64,000 bases of DNA, from positions 1 to 64,000 of the forward strand of contig NZ_FNAS01000014.1 in the NCBI RefSeq assembly GCF_900101995.1, given 5' to 3'. The notes beneath the pieces are model-generated. The model did not search any database and had not been told where the DNA came from. It saw nothing but the letters and a program-made list of their open reading frames with translations. The position numbers and the translations under genes are program-made. Positions 37,121 to 46,520 of this stretch are shown here, piece after piece. Each line of letters opens with the position of its first letter. The stretch's first letter is position 1. The stretch is from Riemerella columbipharyngis. GTDB taxonomy: Bacteria > Bacteroidota > Bacteroidia > Flavobacteriales > Weeksellaceae.

Positions 37121-37930
37121 TTGAACAAGAGCCCATTAATAGAAACATCACTTTTAATATCCACTTATAATTGGCCGGAAGCTTTAGATTTAGTTTTGAG
37201 GAGTGTTCAGGTACAGACTATTCTACCCGATGAAATTTTAATTGCCGATGACGGCTCCGGAAAAGAAACTCAAACTTTAATAGAAAATTGGAGCAAAAAA
37301 TCAAACGTTCCAATCAAACATATATGGCAGGAAGACAAAGGCTTTCGTTTGGCAGAAGTTAGAAATCAGGCAATAGCTCAATCCCAATATGGCTATATTA
37401 TTCAAATTGATGGTGATGTTGTACTGCACCCTTATTTTGTAGAGGATCATAAGCGATTTGCTCAGGAAAATTGTTTTGTAACAGGCTCTCGTACGCTTCT
37501 GCCGAAAGAGGTAACAGAAGAAGCTTTTATCACGAAGAAAATTAATTTCAGTCCTTTTACGAAAGGAATAAAAAACAGATTCAATGCCGTACGATTTCCG
37601 ATATTCAATTTTTTTTACAAACCCACCAATACGCCTTTAGAAGCTATGCCCCATCGCATAAGAGGGTGCAATATGGGTTTTTGGAAACAAGACTTGTTGG
37701 ATGTTAATGGCTATGATGAAGATTTTGTAGGCTGGGGTAGAGAAGATTCCGATTTGGTAATTCGTTTGGCAAAAAAAGGCTGTTTTAGAAAAAAAATAAA
37801 ACTTGCCGCTTTGCAATTTCATTTATACCATAAGGAAAACTCAAAACACAATCTTGAACTGAATGATCAGCTGATGAAAAGAGCAATGAATGCTCCTGAT
37901 TTCTGGGCTAAAAACGGTATTTGTAAATGA
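37121..37930 (+). CDS. Family 2 glycosyltransferase
   Basis: A 269-residue GT-A fold glycosyltransferase. N-terminal SLLISTYNWPEALDLVLRSV and ILIADDGSGKETQTLI are the nucleotide-sugar binding region, IIQIDGDVVLHPYFVEDH contains the DxD motif, and the C-terminal GYDEDFVGWGREDSDLVIRL is the glycosyltransferase-27-like (galactosyl-type) end. The start is a TTG at 37121: an in-frame TAA lies directly before it and no ATG occurs in the first 100 codons. The next gene overlaps it by four bases (ATGA). The pair probably adds sugars to a cell-surface polysaccharide, but no larger capsule or O-antigen cluster is nearby. Confidence 0.88.
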   Translation: MNKSPLIETSLLISTYNWPEALDLVLRSVQVQTILPDEILIADDGSGKETQTLIENWSKKSNVPIKHIWQEDKGFRLAEVRNQAIAQSQYGYIIQIDGDVVLHPYFVEDHKRFAQENCFVTGSRTLLPKEVTEEAFITKKINFSPFTKGIKNRFNAVRFPIFNFFYKPTNTPLEAMPHRIRGCNMGFWKQDLLDVNGYDEDFVGWGREDSDLVIRLAKKGCFRKKIKLAALQFHLYHKENSKHNLELNDQLMKRAMNAPDFWAKNGICK

Positions 37931-38904
37931 AGAAGAAAGTTTTACTTTTGATGACTTCCCATTACTCAATATATAAGGAAATTTTGGAAAACCTTGAGAG
38001 AATGGGATATGAGGTTGATTATAGGGATATCAAAGAATTTAAATATAAGAGTTTTACCCAAAGGGCGTATAACTTTTTTCGAAAAACATTCCTAAGAGAT
38101 AAAAAATATAAAGATTATCTTAGAAAAAAAACAATTGAACAAGACTTAATAGAAACTTTTGGAAAAGATTATTTTGATTATACATTAATCATTCGCCCAG
38201 ATATTTATAACCCTGAAACAGTCCATTTTCTAAAGAAAATTTCTAAAAAAGTAGTTGCTTATCAATGGGATGGATTTTCCAGATTTTACAATCCTCCCGA
38301 TCTTATAGAGGCTTTTGATACTTTTGCAGTATTTGATAAAAAAGATTATTATGAAAACAGGGATAAACATAAGAATCTGATTTTGGCTCATAATTTTTAC
38401 TTCGATATAATAGATTGTCCGAATAAAAAAACAATAGATGTTATATATATAGGAGCTAAAGAGCGGGATAGAGTTGAGGTTCTTAACCATTTAGCAAATA
38501 TTTTTGACAATCAAGGTATCAAAAGCGAACTATATCTTTTTACGGCGGATAAAGTTAAATGCCACCCTACAATAAAAGTTAGCGAAAAAATATTGCCTTA
38601 TAGAAAAGTTTTAGAAAAGTCCTCTAGTTCTAAATGTGTTATTGATTTAAAACATCATTTGCACGATGGATTATCTTTACGGTTTTTTGAATCTCTTTAT
38701 TTTAATCAAAAAATTATCACAGACAATCAATCTGTTAAACATATGGATTTTTACCATCCTAATAATATCCTGATTGTTTCTGATTGGTATAGTTTGTCAT
38801 ATATAGAACTCGAAAAATTCTTGAATAAACCTTTTGTAGACATTTCCGAAGATATCAAAAATAAATATTCTTTTGAATCTTGGTTTAATAGGTTAATTCA
38901 ATAA
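37927..38904 (+). CDS. GT-B-like protein, probable glycosyltransferase
   Basis: A 325-residue protein that begins KKKVLLLMTSHYSIYKEILE, like the N-terminal Rossmann half of GT-B enzymes, and later has IIRPDIYNPETVHFLKK, QWDGFSRF and, near the end, the acidic LKHHLHDGLSLRFFESLYFNQKIIT, which fits the nucleotide-sugar side of such folds. Relatives are found in capsule and lipopolysaccharide loci and annotated as hypothetical or CgeB-like. It is translationally coupled to the GT2 gene by a 4-base overlap. The exact reaction is unknown; the operon is the main argument. Confidence 0.65.
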   Translation: MKKKVLLLMTSHYSIYKEILENLERMGYEVDYRDIKEFKYKSFTQRAYNFFRKTFLRDKKYKDYLRKKTIEQDLIETFGKDYFDYTLIIRPDIYNPETVHFLKKISKKVVAYQWDGFSRFYNPPDLIEAFDTFAVFDKKDYYENRDKHKNLILAHNFYFDIIDCPNKKTIDVIYIGAKERDRVEVLNHLANIFDNQGIKSELYLFTADKVKCHPTIKVSEKILPYRKVLEKSSSSKCVIDLKHHLHDGLSLRFFESLYFNQKIITDNQSVKHMDFYHPNNILIVSDWYSLSYIELEKFLNKPFVDISEDIKNKYSFESWFNRLIQ

Positions 38905-38926
38905 ATACAGGATAAAAACAATCAAA

Positions 38927-38955
38927 AAGCTGCCACAAAGGGACAGCTTCTTTAA
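38927..38955. terminator. Terminator between convergent glycosyltransferase and alaS genes
   Basis: AAGCTGCC and GGACAGCTT pair with one bulge (38927-38949), followed by TTCTTT. It lies in the 55-base gap between the two convergent stops. Confidence 0.55.
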
Positions 38956-38959
38956 TTCA

Positions 38960-41563
38960 TCAAATCTCTCTCGCTTTTGCTTCAGCTGCTGCCATCCCGT
39001 CTATATTTTTTCCTCCGGCTGTGGCAAATCCGGCATTTCCACCACCGCCGCCTTGTATTTCTTTTGCTAAATCTTTTACAATAGTTCCTGCGTTATATGT
39101 ACACTCCAAATCTTCCGAAACACCCACGCTAATCATTGGTTTACCGTTAGCCTCAGAAAGGACAATGGTAATGGACTGTGGTACGGATTTTTTTAATTGG
39201 AAAACAATATCCTTTATAGAAGCGGCATCCATAGAGGTTCTTTTTACTAAAAGCTTTTTATCTCCTTTGTCCTCGTATTGATTTTTCCAATCGGCAGTTT
39301 CCGCTTTTGCAAGTACTTTTTTCAGATGTTCTATTTCACTTTTCTGTTTTTGATTTTCATCCAACAGCTTCTCTACGGACTTCTGAACATCTTTAGATTT
39401 TAGCAACTGAAACAGCTGGTGCCATTGCGCTTCCAAATCCTTAAAATAAACCATTGCTCTATCTCCGGAAATCGCTTCTATCCTGCGTATTCCTGCAGCC
39501 GTAGAACTCTCCGACAGAATTTTGAACCATCCTATCTCGCCTGTGGACTTAGCATGTGTCCCCCCGCAGAGCTCTTTAGAAGTTCCGAACTCTATCATTC
39601 TCACCCTGTCACCGTATTTTTCTCCAAACAGCGCTATTGCACCTTTATCCAAAGCCTCTTGGATAGGAATATCCCGATATTCTTTAAGACTGATATTTGA
39701 CTTTATTTTGTCGTTTACTTTTTGCTCCACAAGGGCCAATTCTTCCTCTGTCATTTTAGCGAAATGAGAAAAATCAAAGCGTAAATGGTCAGGCCCTACA
39801 TAAGATCCTTTTTGCTCTACATGGGTTCCCAAAACTTCGCGCAACGCTTCGTGCAAGAGGTGGGTGGCAGAGTGGTTGGCTTGTGTGTTTTTCCTTAAAT
39901 CCTTATTCACAGAGGCATAAAGCTCTTTCTCCGGCGACTGAGGCAGCGTTTTAATTAGCGAGAGATTAAGGTTGTTTTCTTTCTTCGTATCCAAGATTTC
40001 GAATGTTCCCTCTTCATTGCTCAGTACACCTTTGTCGCCTACTTGTCCACCTCCCTCTGCATAGAAAGGGGTTTTGTCTAAGACCACTTGATAAAAATCG
40101 CCGTCTTTGTTTTCAATTTTTCTGTACCGGGTAATGTGAGCTTTTTGCTCCAGCTCATCGTAGCCTACAAAAGTCTCTCTTTCATCTTTTAGCACCACCC
40201 AGTCGTGGATTTTTTGTGCCGATGATTGTTTCGAGCGTTGCTTTTGCTTCGCCATTTCTTGTTCGAAGCCTTTTTCATCTACCGTAAGTGCTTTTTCTTC
40301 AGCAATAATTCTCGATAAATCCGCAGGGAAACCATAGGTATCGTAGAGCTCGAACACTGCTGTTCCCGACAAAGTCTTTTCTTCTTTTTTTAAGGCCTCT
40401 TCTATAATGTTCTGCAAGCGTACCAAGCCGTGCTCTATGGTTTTGAGGAAAGAAATCTCTTCTTCCTTGATGACCTCGGTAACCAACGTTTCTTGTTTTA
40501 CAATCTCCGGGAAGAAGTCGCCCATCTGTTCTTTTAGCACTTTTACCAGTTGGTACAAGAAAGGTCCCTTTCTGTCCAAAAATCTATAAGCGTAGGAAAT
40601 GGCTCTTCTGAGAATTCTACGGATAACATAGCCCGCACCACTATTAGATGGCAGCTGTCCATCCGCTATCGCAAATGCTACGGCACGGATATGGTCCACT
40701 ACGACTCTGATGGCAATATCTTTCTCCGAATCTAATTTTCCTTCGTATTTTTTACCGGAAATCTCTTCTACTTTTACGATAAGTGGTGTAAAGACATCCG
40801 TATCATAGTTGGAAGACTTCCCTTGCAAAGCCATACAAAGACGCTCAAACCCCATACCGGTATCCACATGATGAGAAGGCAATTTCTCCAGACTTCCATC
40901 GGCTTTTCTATTGAACTCCATAAATACAAGGTTCCAAATTTCCACTACCTGCGGGTGGTCTTGGTTTACGAGGTTTCTCCCCGAAACCTTAGCTTTTTCT
41001 TCATCTGTTCTCAGGTCCACATGTATTTCTGAGCAAGGTCCGCAAGGTCCGCTTTCGCCCATCTCCCAGAAATTATCTTTCTTATTACCGTTAATTATTC
41101 TGTCTTCACTGATATGAGATTTCCAAAATTCATACGCCTGATGGTCTCTCTCCAAATTCTCCGAAGCATCTCCTTCGAAAATGGTAACATATAGGGTTTC
41201 TTTTGGGATTTTGTAAACTTCCGTCAGAAGTTCCCATGCAAATTCTATCGCTTCTTTTTTGAAATAATCTCCAAAAGACCAGTTCCCCAGCATCTCAAAC
41301 ATAGTATGATGGTAAGTGTCTCTTCCCACATCGTCCAGGTCATTGTGCTTTCCGGAAACTCTAAGACACTTCTGCGTATCTGCTACTCTACGCGATTTGG
41401 GGTCTTTGTATCCAAGGAAATAGTCCTTAAATTGGGTCATCCCCGAATTAGAAAACATAAGAGTAGGGTCGTCTTTCAAAACAATAGGTGCAGACGGCAC
41501 TATAAGGTGCATTTTGGATTTGAAAAAATCTAAAAACTGGCGGCGTATTTCTTGTGAAGTCAT
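38960..41563 (-). CDS. alaS: Alanine-tRNA ligase
   Basis: An 867-residue AlaS, normal length. The class II catalytic domain covers the first ~240 residues (motif 2 region QTKCLRVSGKHNDLDDVGRD-like, here TQKCLRVSGKHND), then the tRNA-recognition domain. The editing domain has HSATHLLHEAL and CGGTHAKSTGEI with the zinc-binding residues, and the C-Ala domain ends with GGGGGNAGFATAGGKN. It is a single gene, with a -7 element TAttTTTGC about 24 bases before the ATG. Confidence 0.98.
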   Translation of the reverse strand: MTSQEIRRQFLDFFKSKMHLIVPSAPIVLKDDPTLMFSNSGMTQFKDYFLGYKDPKSRRVADTQKCLRVSGKHNDLDDVGRDTYHHTMFEMLGNWSFGDYFKKEAIEFAWELLTEVYKIPKETLYVTIFEGDASENLERDHQAYEFWKSHISEDRIINGNKKDNFWEMGESGPCGPCSEIHVDLRTDEEKAKVSGRNLVNQDHPQVVEIWNLVFMEFNRKADGSLEKLPSHHVDTGMGFERLCMALQGKSSNYDTDVFTPLIVKVEEISGKKYEGKLDSEKDIAIRVVVDHIRAVAFAIADGQLPSNSGAGYVIRRILRRAISYAYRFLDRKGPFLYQLVKVLKEQMGDFFPEIVKQETLVTEVIKEEEISFLKTIEHGLVRLQNIIEEALKKEEKTLSGTAVFELYDTYGFPADLSRIIAEEKALTVDEKGFEQEMAKQKQRSKQSSAQKIHDWVVLKDERETFVGYDELEQKAHITRYRKIENKDGDFYQVVLDKTPFYAEGGGQVGDKGVLSNEEGTFEILDTKKENNLNLSLIKTLPQSPEKELYASVNKDLRKNTQANHSATHLLHEALREVLGTHVEQKGSYVGPDHLRFDFSHFAKMTEEELALVEQKVNDKIKSNISLKEYRDIPIQEALDKGAIALFGEKYGDRVRMIEFGTSKELCGGTHAKSTGEIGWFKILSESSTAAGIRRIEAISGDRAMVYFKDLEAQWHQLFQLLKSKDVQKSVEKLLDENQKQKSEIEHLKKVLAKAETADWKNQYEDKGDKKLLVKRTSMDAASIKDIVFQLKKSVPQSITIVLSEANGKPMISVGVSEDLECTYNAGTIVKDLAKEIQGGGGGNAGFATAGGKNIDGMAAAEAKAREI

Positions 41564-41737
41564 AGAATGATAATAACAATTATTTTGGCAAAAATACTAA
41601 AATTTATGTTTCTTTTGGAATAAAATTACACGATGTAGTTTTTAGACAAAAACTCATCTAATAAAAAATCATAGGCTTTATTTCTCGGACCTAAATGATG
41701 TCATAAAGTACCAATATATTATTTCACAAAAAAAATG

Positions 41738-41746
41738 TATTTTTGT
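41738..41746 (+). promoter_or_regulatory. -7 element of the SPFH gene promoter
   Basis: TAttTTTGT overlaps a TTG that is in frame with the SPFH gene; this argues for the later ATG at 41773. Confidence 0.55.
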
Positions 41747-41772
41747 ATTTATTAACTTTTAAATATATAACT

Positions 41773-42759
41773 ATGCCAATTGCATTAATTATTTTAGTCG
41801 TTCTTTTGGGAATGATACTCCTTAGTACATTGTTTACCGTTAAGCAGCAGACGGCGGTATCCATAGAGCGTTTTCAGAAGTTTCACAGTATAAGAAACTC
41901 CGGTCTGCAGATGAAAATCCCGTTTATAGACCGTATTGCGGCAAGTATCAGCTTGAGAATACAGCAGCTGGACATCATCGTGGAAACTAAAACTTTAGAT
42001 AATGTTTTCGTCAAGATAAAAGTTTCGGTGCAGTTTGTGGTACTGAAAGACAAAGTTTATGAAGCGATTTACAGCTTGGAAAACCCACACGAACAGATTA
42101 CGAGCTATGTGTTTGATGTAGTCCGTGCTGAAATCCCAAAAATGAAGCTGGATGATGTTTTCGTGAAGAAAGATGATATTGCCATCGCCGTGAAAAGAGA
42201 GGTGCAAGACGCTATGAGCGAATATGGCTTTGATATCATCAAAACTTTGGTGACAGATATAGACCCTGATGCGCAAGTGAAATCTGCAATGAACAGGATA
42301 AACGCGGCTGAACGCCAAAAGGTAGCGGCTCAGTACGAAGGGGACTCTCAAAGGATAAGAATTGTGGAAAAAGCTAAAGCCGAAGCCGAAAGCAAACGCC
42401 TGCAAGGGCAAGGTATCGCCGACCAAAGAAGAGAAATCGCGAGAGGGCTTGTAGAAAGTGTGGATGTGCTGAATAAAGTGGGAATAAGCTCTCAGGAAGC
42501 TTCTGCGCTCATCGTGGTTACGCAGCACTATGACACCCTGCAAGCGGTAGGACAAGATACCAACAGCAACCTTATCCTACTGCCTAATTCCCCACAAGCG
42601 GCGAGCGATATGCTGAATAATCTGATAACTTCCTTTGTGGCTTCTAACCAAGCAGCAGAGCTGGTAAAAGATTCTAAAAAACACCCAAAGAAAAAAAGCA
42701 ATGATTTTCTACCACGCACAGGAGCAGTAGAAAATACTGAAGAGGATAACGAGTTTTAA
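41773..42759 (+). CDS. SPFH/Band 7 (stomatin-like) membrane protein
   Basis: A 328-residue stomatin/prohibitin-type protein. A hydrophobic N-terminal segment (PIALIILVVLLGMILLSTLF) anchors it in the membrane, followed by the Band 7 domain (VKQQTAVSIERFQKFHS to about residue 190) and a helical, charged coiled-coil region (RINAAERQKVAAQYEGDSQRI...KAEAESKR). SPFH proteins form membrane ring assemblies. No NfeD gene is beside it, so the partner is not evident. The start at 41773 is preferred because the TTG at 41743 lies in the promoter box. The C-terminal tail is Lys-rich. Confidence 0.92.
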   Translation: MPIALIILVVLLGMILLSTLFTVKQQTAVSIERFQKFHSIRNSGLQMKIPFIDRIAASISLRIQQLDIIVETKTLDNVFVKIKVSVQFVVLKDKVYEAIYSLENPHEQITSYVFDVVRAEIPKMKLDDVFVKKDDIAIAVKREVQDAMSEYGFDIIKTLVTDIDPDAQVKSAMNRINAAERQKVAAQYEGDSQRIRIVEKAKAEAESKRLQGQGIADQRREIARGLVESVDVLNKVGISSQEASALIVVTQHYDTLQAVGQDTNSNLILLPNSPQAASDMLNNLITSFVASNQAAELVKDSKKHPKKKSNDFLPRTGAVENTEEDNEF

Positions 42760-42776
42760 GAAAACCTTATAAAAAG

Positions 42777-42808
42777 AAAGCCGTTTCAGTTAATTCCAAA
42801 ACGGCTTT
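42777..42808. terminator. Bidirectional terminator between SPFH and TlpA-like genes
   Basis: Perfect 10-bp stem AAAGCCGTTT / AAACGGCTTT with a 12-base loop, T-rich after it on the plus strand and on the minus strand too. Confidence 0.75.
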
Positions 42809-42815
42809 TATTTTT

Positions 42816-44234
42816 CTATTTAATCACTGTATCTATAGCTTTGACAAAGCTCGGCTCTTCGGGATTCATCACCGTTTTTGTCATTATCTTGCCGTCTTTG
42901 TCTATGACAAGAAAGCACGGAAGTTTGAAGTCATAGAGACCGTAGTCTTTTGCCATTTTAGAGTTGATGCCTTTCGGACAATAGGCGTTGATAGCCGGAA
43001 TTCCTTTGAATATTTCTCCGGCAGATTTCCTAAACTGAGCAAAAGTATCGTCTAAATTCAAGAATAAAAAGTTGGCTTTCCCTTTATATTTATCTACAAT
43101 CATTTTGACTGTCGGAATAGCTCCATTTACAATATACGGATTGAAAGAAGAATAAAACATAACAAATGTAGGTTTCCCTTTTAAGTCTCTGACAGACATC
43201 TCTTTTCCATTTTCTTTCTTCAATGAGTAAATAGGTGCGTCTTCTCCTGTTTTAGGTCCCAAAACTACTTTTCCTAGCTGTCTGATGCCCTCTTTTACCT
43301 TAGGGGTATTAATGTTTTTATTTAGTTGGTTAAGTATCGTGTCTATTCTCGGATTTTCAGGCCGCATATCATATTTAGAAAATACAAAAGCTAAAAGATA
43401 ATCTTTCGTTTCTTGGGTCCAATCTTTTTTGGTATTCAGATAGCCGGCTAGCTTTTCTGTGACAGAGGTTTCTTCTTTAGAATGCTCCTCCATATATTTT
43501 TTTATATCCTGTCCATATTCATCGAGAAGGAAGCTTCTATAATTGGGAAAATTCGCTACCATATATTTTTGGGAACGGACTAATGAGTTTTTGTATTCGT
43601 TTAATTTTTTAGGAAGTTTAAAATTGGGATCGTTTTGATGCTCCATTTTTTCTTTATTCAGATACTGCTGTATGAAGCTCATTAGGATAAGATTGTTAGA
43701 ATTGGTTTGCCATACGGAAACAGAAACATCAGGCTCGTATTTTTTTTGCTCCTTTTTGATTTCGTCATCAAGGTCCGATTTTATTTTTTTTATATTTTCA
43801 AGGAATGTGTCGGGATTTTGAGAGATTAAATTTCTGTCTAATTTCGATAAATAGGATTGATTAAAATTTCTTACAGCAAATAAAAACAGATTGTTCCCAG
43901 CTCCGTCTCCGGTCAAATTCATTTCTGAAGGAAAGACCATCGCATCGCCGTTGATGTGGATATTCTGCCCCCTTTTGAGATAAACGAAATTAAAATTACC
44001 ATTATAAACCAATGCATAAATACCATTTTTCTCTATTTGAACGGTATCGGAAAACGAGCCGTCTTTATTGACTTGTAAACTCGCAATGGGCAATGTAGAA
44101 ATATCAGCCACGTTGATGAGGCTTATTCTGGAAAGCGGTGTAGCATTTGTAAGTTTTCCTGATATGTAAACATTTTTTCGGTCGCAGGAAAGCAGCGTAA
44201 AAAATGCCGCAAATAATAAAAAATACTTTTTCAT
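42816..44234 (-). CDS. TlpA/DUF4369-type lipoprotein lacking the CxxC pair
   Basis: A 472-residue lipoprotein (lipobox at LLSCD near residue 17) with an N-terminal DUF4369-like beta domain, a long helical middle, and a C-terminal thioredoxin fold (from about residue 335: VLGPKTGEDAPIYSLKKENGKEM and MFYSSFNPYIVNGAIPTVKMI). Where TlpA/ResA proteins have WCxxC, this one has SSFNPY, with no cysteine, so it cannot be a normal thiol oxidoreductase. The cis-proline region (KLPCFLVIDKDGKI) is kept. It might act as a binding protein for other thioredoxins or as a structural fold. Convergent with the SPFH gene, sharing a terminator. Confidence 0.8.
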   Translation of the reverse strand: MKKYFLLFAAFFTLLSCDRKNVYISGKLTNATPLSRISLINVADISTLPIASLQVNKDGSFSDTVQIEKNGIYALVYNGNFNFVYLKRGQNIHINGDAMVFPSEMNLTGDGAGNNLFLFAVRNFNQSYLSKLDRNLISQNPDTFLENIKKIKSDLDDEIKKEQKKYEPDVSVSVWQTNSNNLILMSFIQQYLNKEKMEHQNDPNFKLPKKLNEYKNSLVRSQKYMVANFPNYRSFLLDEYGQDIKKYMEEHSKEETSVTEKLAGYLNTKKDWTQETKDYLLAFVFSKYDMRPENPRIDTILNQLNKNINTPKVKEGIRQLGKVVLGPKTGEDAPIYSLKKENGKEMSVRDLKGKPTFVMFYSSFNPYIVNGAIPTVKMIVDKYKGKANFLFLNLDDTFAQFRKSAGEIFKGIPAINAYCPKGINSKMAKDYGLYDFKLPCFLVIDKDGKIMTKTVMNPEEPSFVKAIDTVIK

Positions 44235-44376
44235 AATAAAGACTAAATTTTCACAAAAATACTATATTATAGTATGATTTGAAAAAAAAATTTACAAAGA
44301 ATCTTATAAGCCGCCTAGCAAAGTGTTTCATTATTGAAGAAAAATGATAGTTGCGATAGTATAAAAATTATTTTTT

Positions 44377-44385
44377 TATCTTTGC
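44377..44385 (+). promoter_or_regulatory. -7 element of the tRNA-Arg promoter
   Basis: TAtcTTTGC ends 9 bases before the tRNA. Confidence 0.65.
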
Positions 44386-44394
44386 AAAGCATTT

Positions 44395-44466
44395 GGCCCC
44401 GTAGTTCAACGGATAGAATAGAAGTTTCCTAAACTTTAGATCCAAGTTCGATTCTTGGCGGGGCTA
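44395..44466 (+). tRNA. tRNA-Arg (anticodon CCT)
   Basis: Cloverleaf: acceptor 44395-44401 (GGCCCCG) with 44459-44465 (CGGGGCT), D arm starting GTTC, anticodon loop TTCCTAA with CCT at 44428-44430, T arm CCAAG-TTCGATT-CTTGG, discriminator A at 44466. CCA is not encoded. Decodes AGG. Confidence 0.95.
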
Positions 44467-44492
44467 CAATGTTATCGACAGTTCAAGGAATT

Positions 44493-45425
44493 TTAGTTTC
44501 CGAATTGTAAAAGTATTTTATCTACAATGAACTGAGCCAGCTTTACTTTGCTTTCGTGTGTCCAGCCGGCTATATGTGGTGTTACGATTACTTTTTCAGA
44601 ATTTAATAAGAAGTCCAAATCCTCGTTGCGAAAGTCTAAGTTTTCAAACGATGATTTCTCATATTCTAATACATCAAGATATGCACCTTTTACTTTACCC
44701 GATTTTATTGCAGAAACCAAAGAGGCTGTTTTCAGGTTCTTGCCTCTCGCGGTATTAACAAAGTAGAATGGCTTTTTCATTTTCGAGATGAAAGCATCGT
44801 CTATCATATAGTGGGTAAGAGGGGTAAGAGGTGTGTGCAAGCTTAAGATATCGGAGCGTTCTTGCAGTTCTTTCAAAGAAACTTGTCTGGCATACTCATT
44901 GGAGAGATTCTGTCTTATATCATAGAAGATGACGGTGCACTCAAAGCTGGAAAGCCTTTTTGCAACAGCATTTCCCATATTTCCGTAACCGATAATGCCG
45001 AATGTCTTTCCTTTAAGCTCTTCTCCTCTATTTTCCTCACGTAGCCATATGCCACTTTTCACTTCAGAAGAAGCTATAAACAATCTATTCATTAGTGTAA
45101 GCAACCCTGCCAATACATGTTCACCTACTGCATCTTTATTCCCTTCCGGAGAATTGATAAGGGCAATACCCAATTCTTTTGCTCTATTCTCTGCGATGTT
45201 CTCCATTCCGGCACCTACTCTTGCAATAAAATCAAGATGGGAAGCTTCGTTTAGAAAAGCTTCGTCTATCGGAATTCTGCTACGGATTATCAGCCCGTTA
45301 TAATTTTTTATTTTTTTCACAATGGAATGGTAGTTCGAAGTGAAATCTTCATCCACCTCAAATCCTTTTTCTTGGAGTTGAGTTCTTATTAACGGATGAT
45401 TCTTATCTATCTGAAGTATTCTCAT
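44493..45425 (-). CDS. D-2-hydroxyacid dehydrogenase (SerA-like)
   Basis: A 310-residue NAD-dependent dehydrogenase of the D-2-hydroxyacid family, which includes phosphoglycerate dehydrogenase (first step of serine synthesis). The NAD-binding motif GIIGYGNMGNAVAKRL is at about residue 140, and the catalytic region has the Arg in VNTARGKNL, the Glu in DVLEYEK and the His in VIVTPHIAGWT. It lacks the C-terminal ACT domain of long SerA forms, and the exact substrate is unproven. The start at 45425 (MRILQIDK) is chosen because the longer frame has a non-standard hydrophobic extension (MYFFCFYF). Lies downstream of tRNA-Arg and in the opposite direction. Confidence 0.87.
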   Translation of the reverse strand: MRILQIDKNHPLIRTQLQEKGFEVDEDFTSNYHSIVKKIKNYNGLIIRSRIPIDEAFLNEASHLDFIARVGAGMENIAENRAKELGIALINSPEGNKDAVGEHVLAGLLTLMNRLFIASSEVKSGIWLREENRGEELKGKTFGIIGYGNMGNAVAKRLSSFECTVIFYDIRQNLSNEYARQVSLKELQERSDILSLHTPLTPLTHYMIDDAFISKMKKPFYFVNTARGKNLKTASLVSAIKSGKVKGAYLDVLEYEKSSFENLDFRNEDLDFLLNSEKVIVTPHIAGWTHESKVKLAQFIVDKILLQFGN

Positions 45426-45648
45426 TTTATAAAAATAAAAGCAAAAGAAGTACAAAAGTAAATCTTTTTTTGGTAATGATATTACAATAAATCTATTTTT
45501 ATTTCAGATATTTATCCTAAATATAAAACAAAAAAGCATAAAATAAGGACCGTCATTCGCTCCTACACAAAGCCGAAAGACCGCCCTATTATTTTATATG
45601 TAAGAAACGATAAAAATCTTACAATATATTCTTAAAATAATATCTCTA

Positions 45649-46497
45649 CTAATTTCTTACTTCTATATAAGAGTGGAGTGTCATTGCAGCTTTACCCCAG
45701 TTACTGCCTCCATTGCTGTCAGCCATATTGAACCGCGTAGTATGAGAAGTCTTTTCGGCATAGCCCTGCAATCTAAATAGAATATCTACTGGATTGTTTA
45801 CACCTCTATTGTCATATATTTCTATATATTTTCCACTGACAGTTGTTACCGAGCCATAGCCAGAAGTCTGACCATTGGCAGGAGCCAAAACCTTTCTAGA
45901 AGCCATAGGCTGCTCTTCAAAGAAATTATTATGCTGCCATTCTCTCAAAAATTTAACACCGTAATAACCAGTTACATCATTCATATTCTGTGTTCCCGTA
46001 AATCCCATAGGCACACTGTACTCCACGCGGATTAAAACTTTGGAATTCGCTGGAATAGTAATCGGAATTTCCATACCCAAATTCACAACATCCCCTCCAC
46101 CATTTCTACCAGATGGTGCACGATCTACATAATTATTTGCTATTACATGTTTCAGCTGATAGGTGGTGTAATAAGTGTTTTGGGGCAATTTGCTATCCAA
46201 ATGGTTCCATCTCTGCCCATCAAAATAGTAATATCCTTGAGAGTTTATCAATTGTGTTTGCCCGTTATTATTTCCACTTGCATCTGTAACATAAGCCACA
46301 GCTCCTGTTTGAGCCGAAGTGTAAGTCTTTCCTGCCAAATCTGATTTAGTCACCCTTGGAGGTGTAAGACCGGGGAAAGCACTGCTTCCTTTCTGCACAT
46401 CCAAAGTCGTTTTTGGGTTGCTGGTATTGATCCCCACATTTTGTGCTTTGGCTACTATAGCGGATAAAGCAAAAACTGCCAATATTATTTTCTTCAT
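45649..46497 (-). CDS. Secreted protein with a GIN..P..TLDV tip motif, paralogue 1
   Basis: A 282-residue protein with a signal peptide (MKKIILAVFALSAIVAKAQ), then the NVGINTSNPKTTLDVQKG motif that recurs at the N-termini of exported Bacteroidota proteins and phage tail-fibre parts, a Gly/Pro-rich start FPGLTPPRVTK, and a beta-rich C-terminal domain. It is a paralogue of the next gene upstream, with matching motifs (FPGL/MxPPRV, TTLDxQKG, YYYFDxxR/KW). The stop is followed by an AT-rich gap of more than 200 bases. Function unknown; a surface or adhesive role is a guess. Confidence 0.7.
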   Translation of the reverse strand: MKKIILAVFALSAIVAKAQNVGINTSNPKTTLDVQKGSSAFPGLTPPRVTKSDLAGKTYTSAQTGAVAYVTDASGNNNGQTQLINSQGYYYFDGQRWNHLDSKLPQNTYYTTYQLKHVIANNYVDRAPSGRNGGGDVVNLGMEIPITIPANSKVLIRVEYSVPMGFTGTQNMNDVTGYYGVKFLREWQHNNFFEEQPMASRKVLAPANGQTSGYGSVTTVSGKYIEIYDNRGVNNPVDILFRLQGYAEKTSHTTRFNMADSNGGSNWGKAAMTLHSYIEVRN

Positions 46498-46520
46498 TTT
46501 TTATTTTTTAAGTAATTGAT

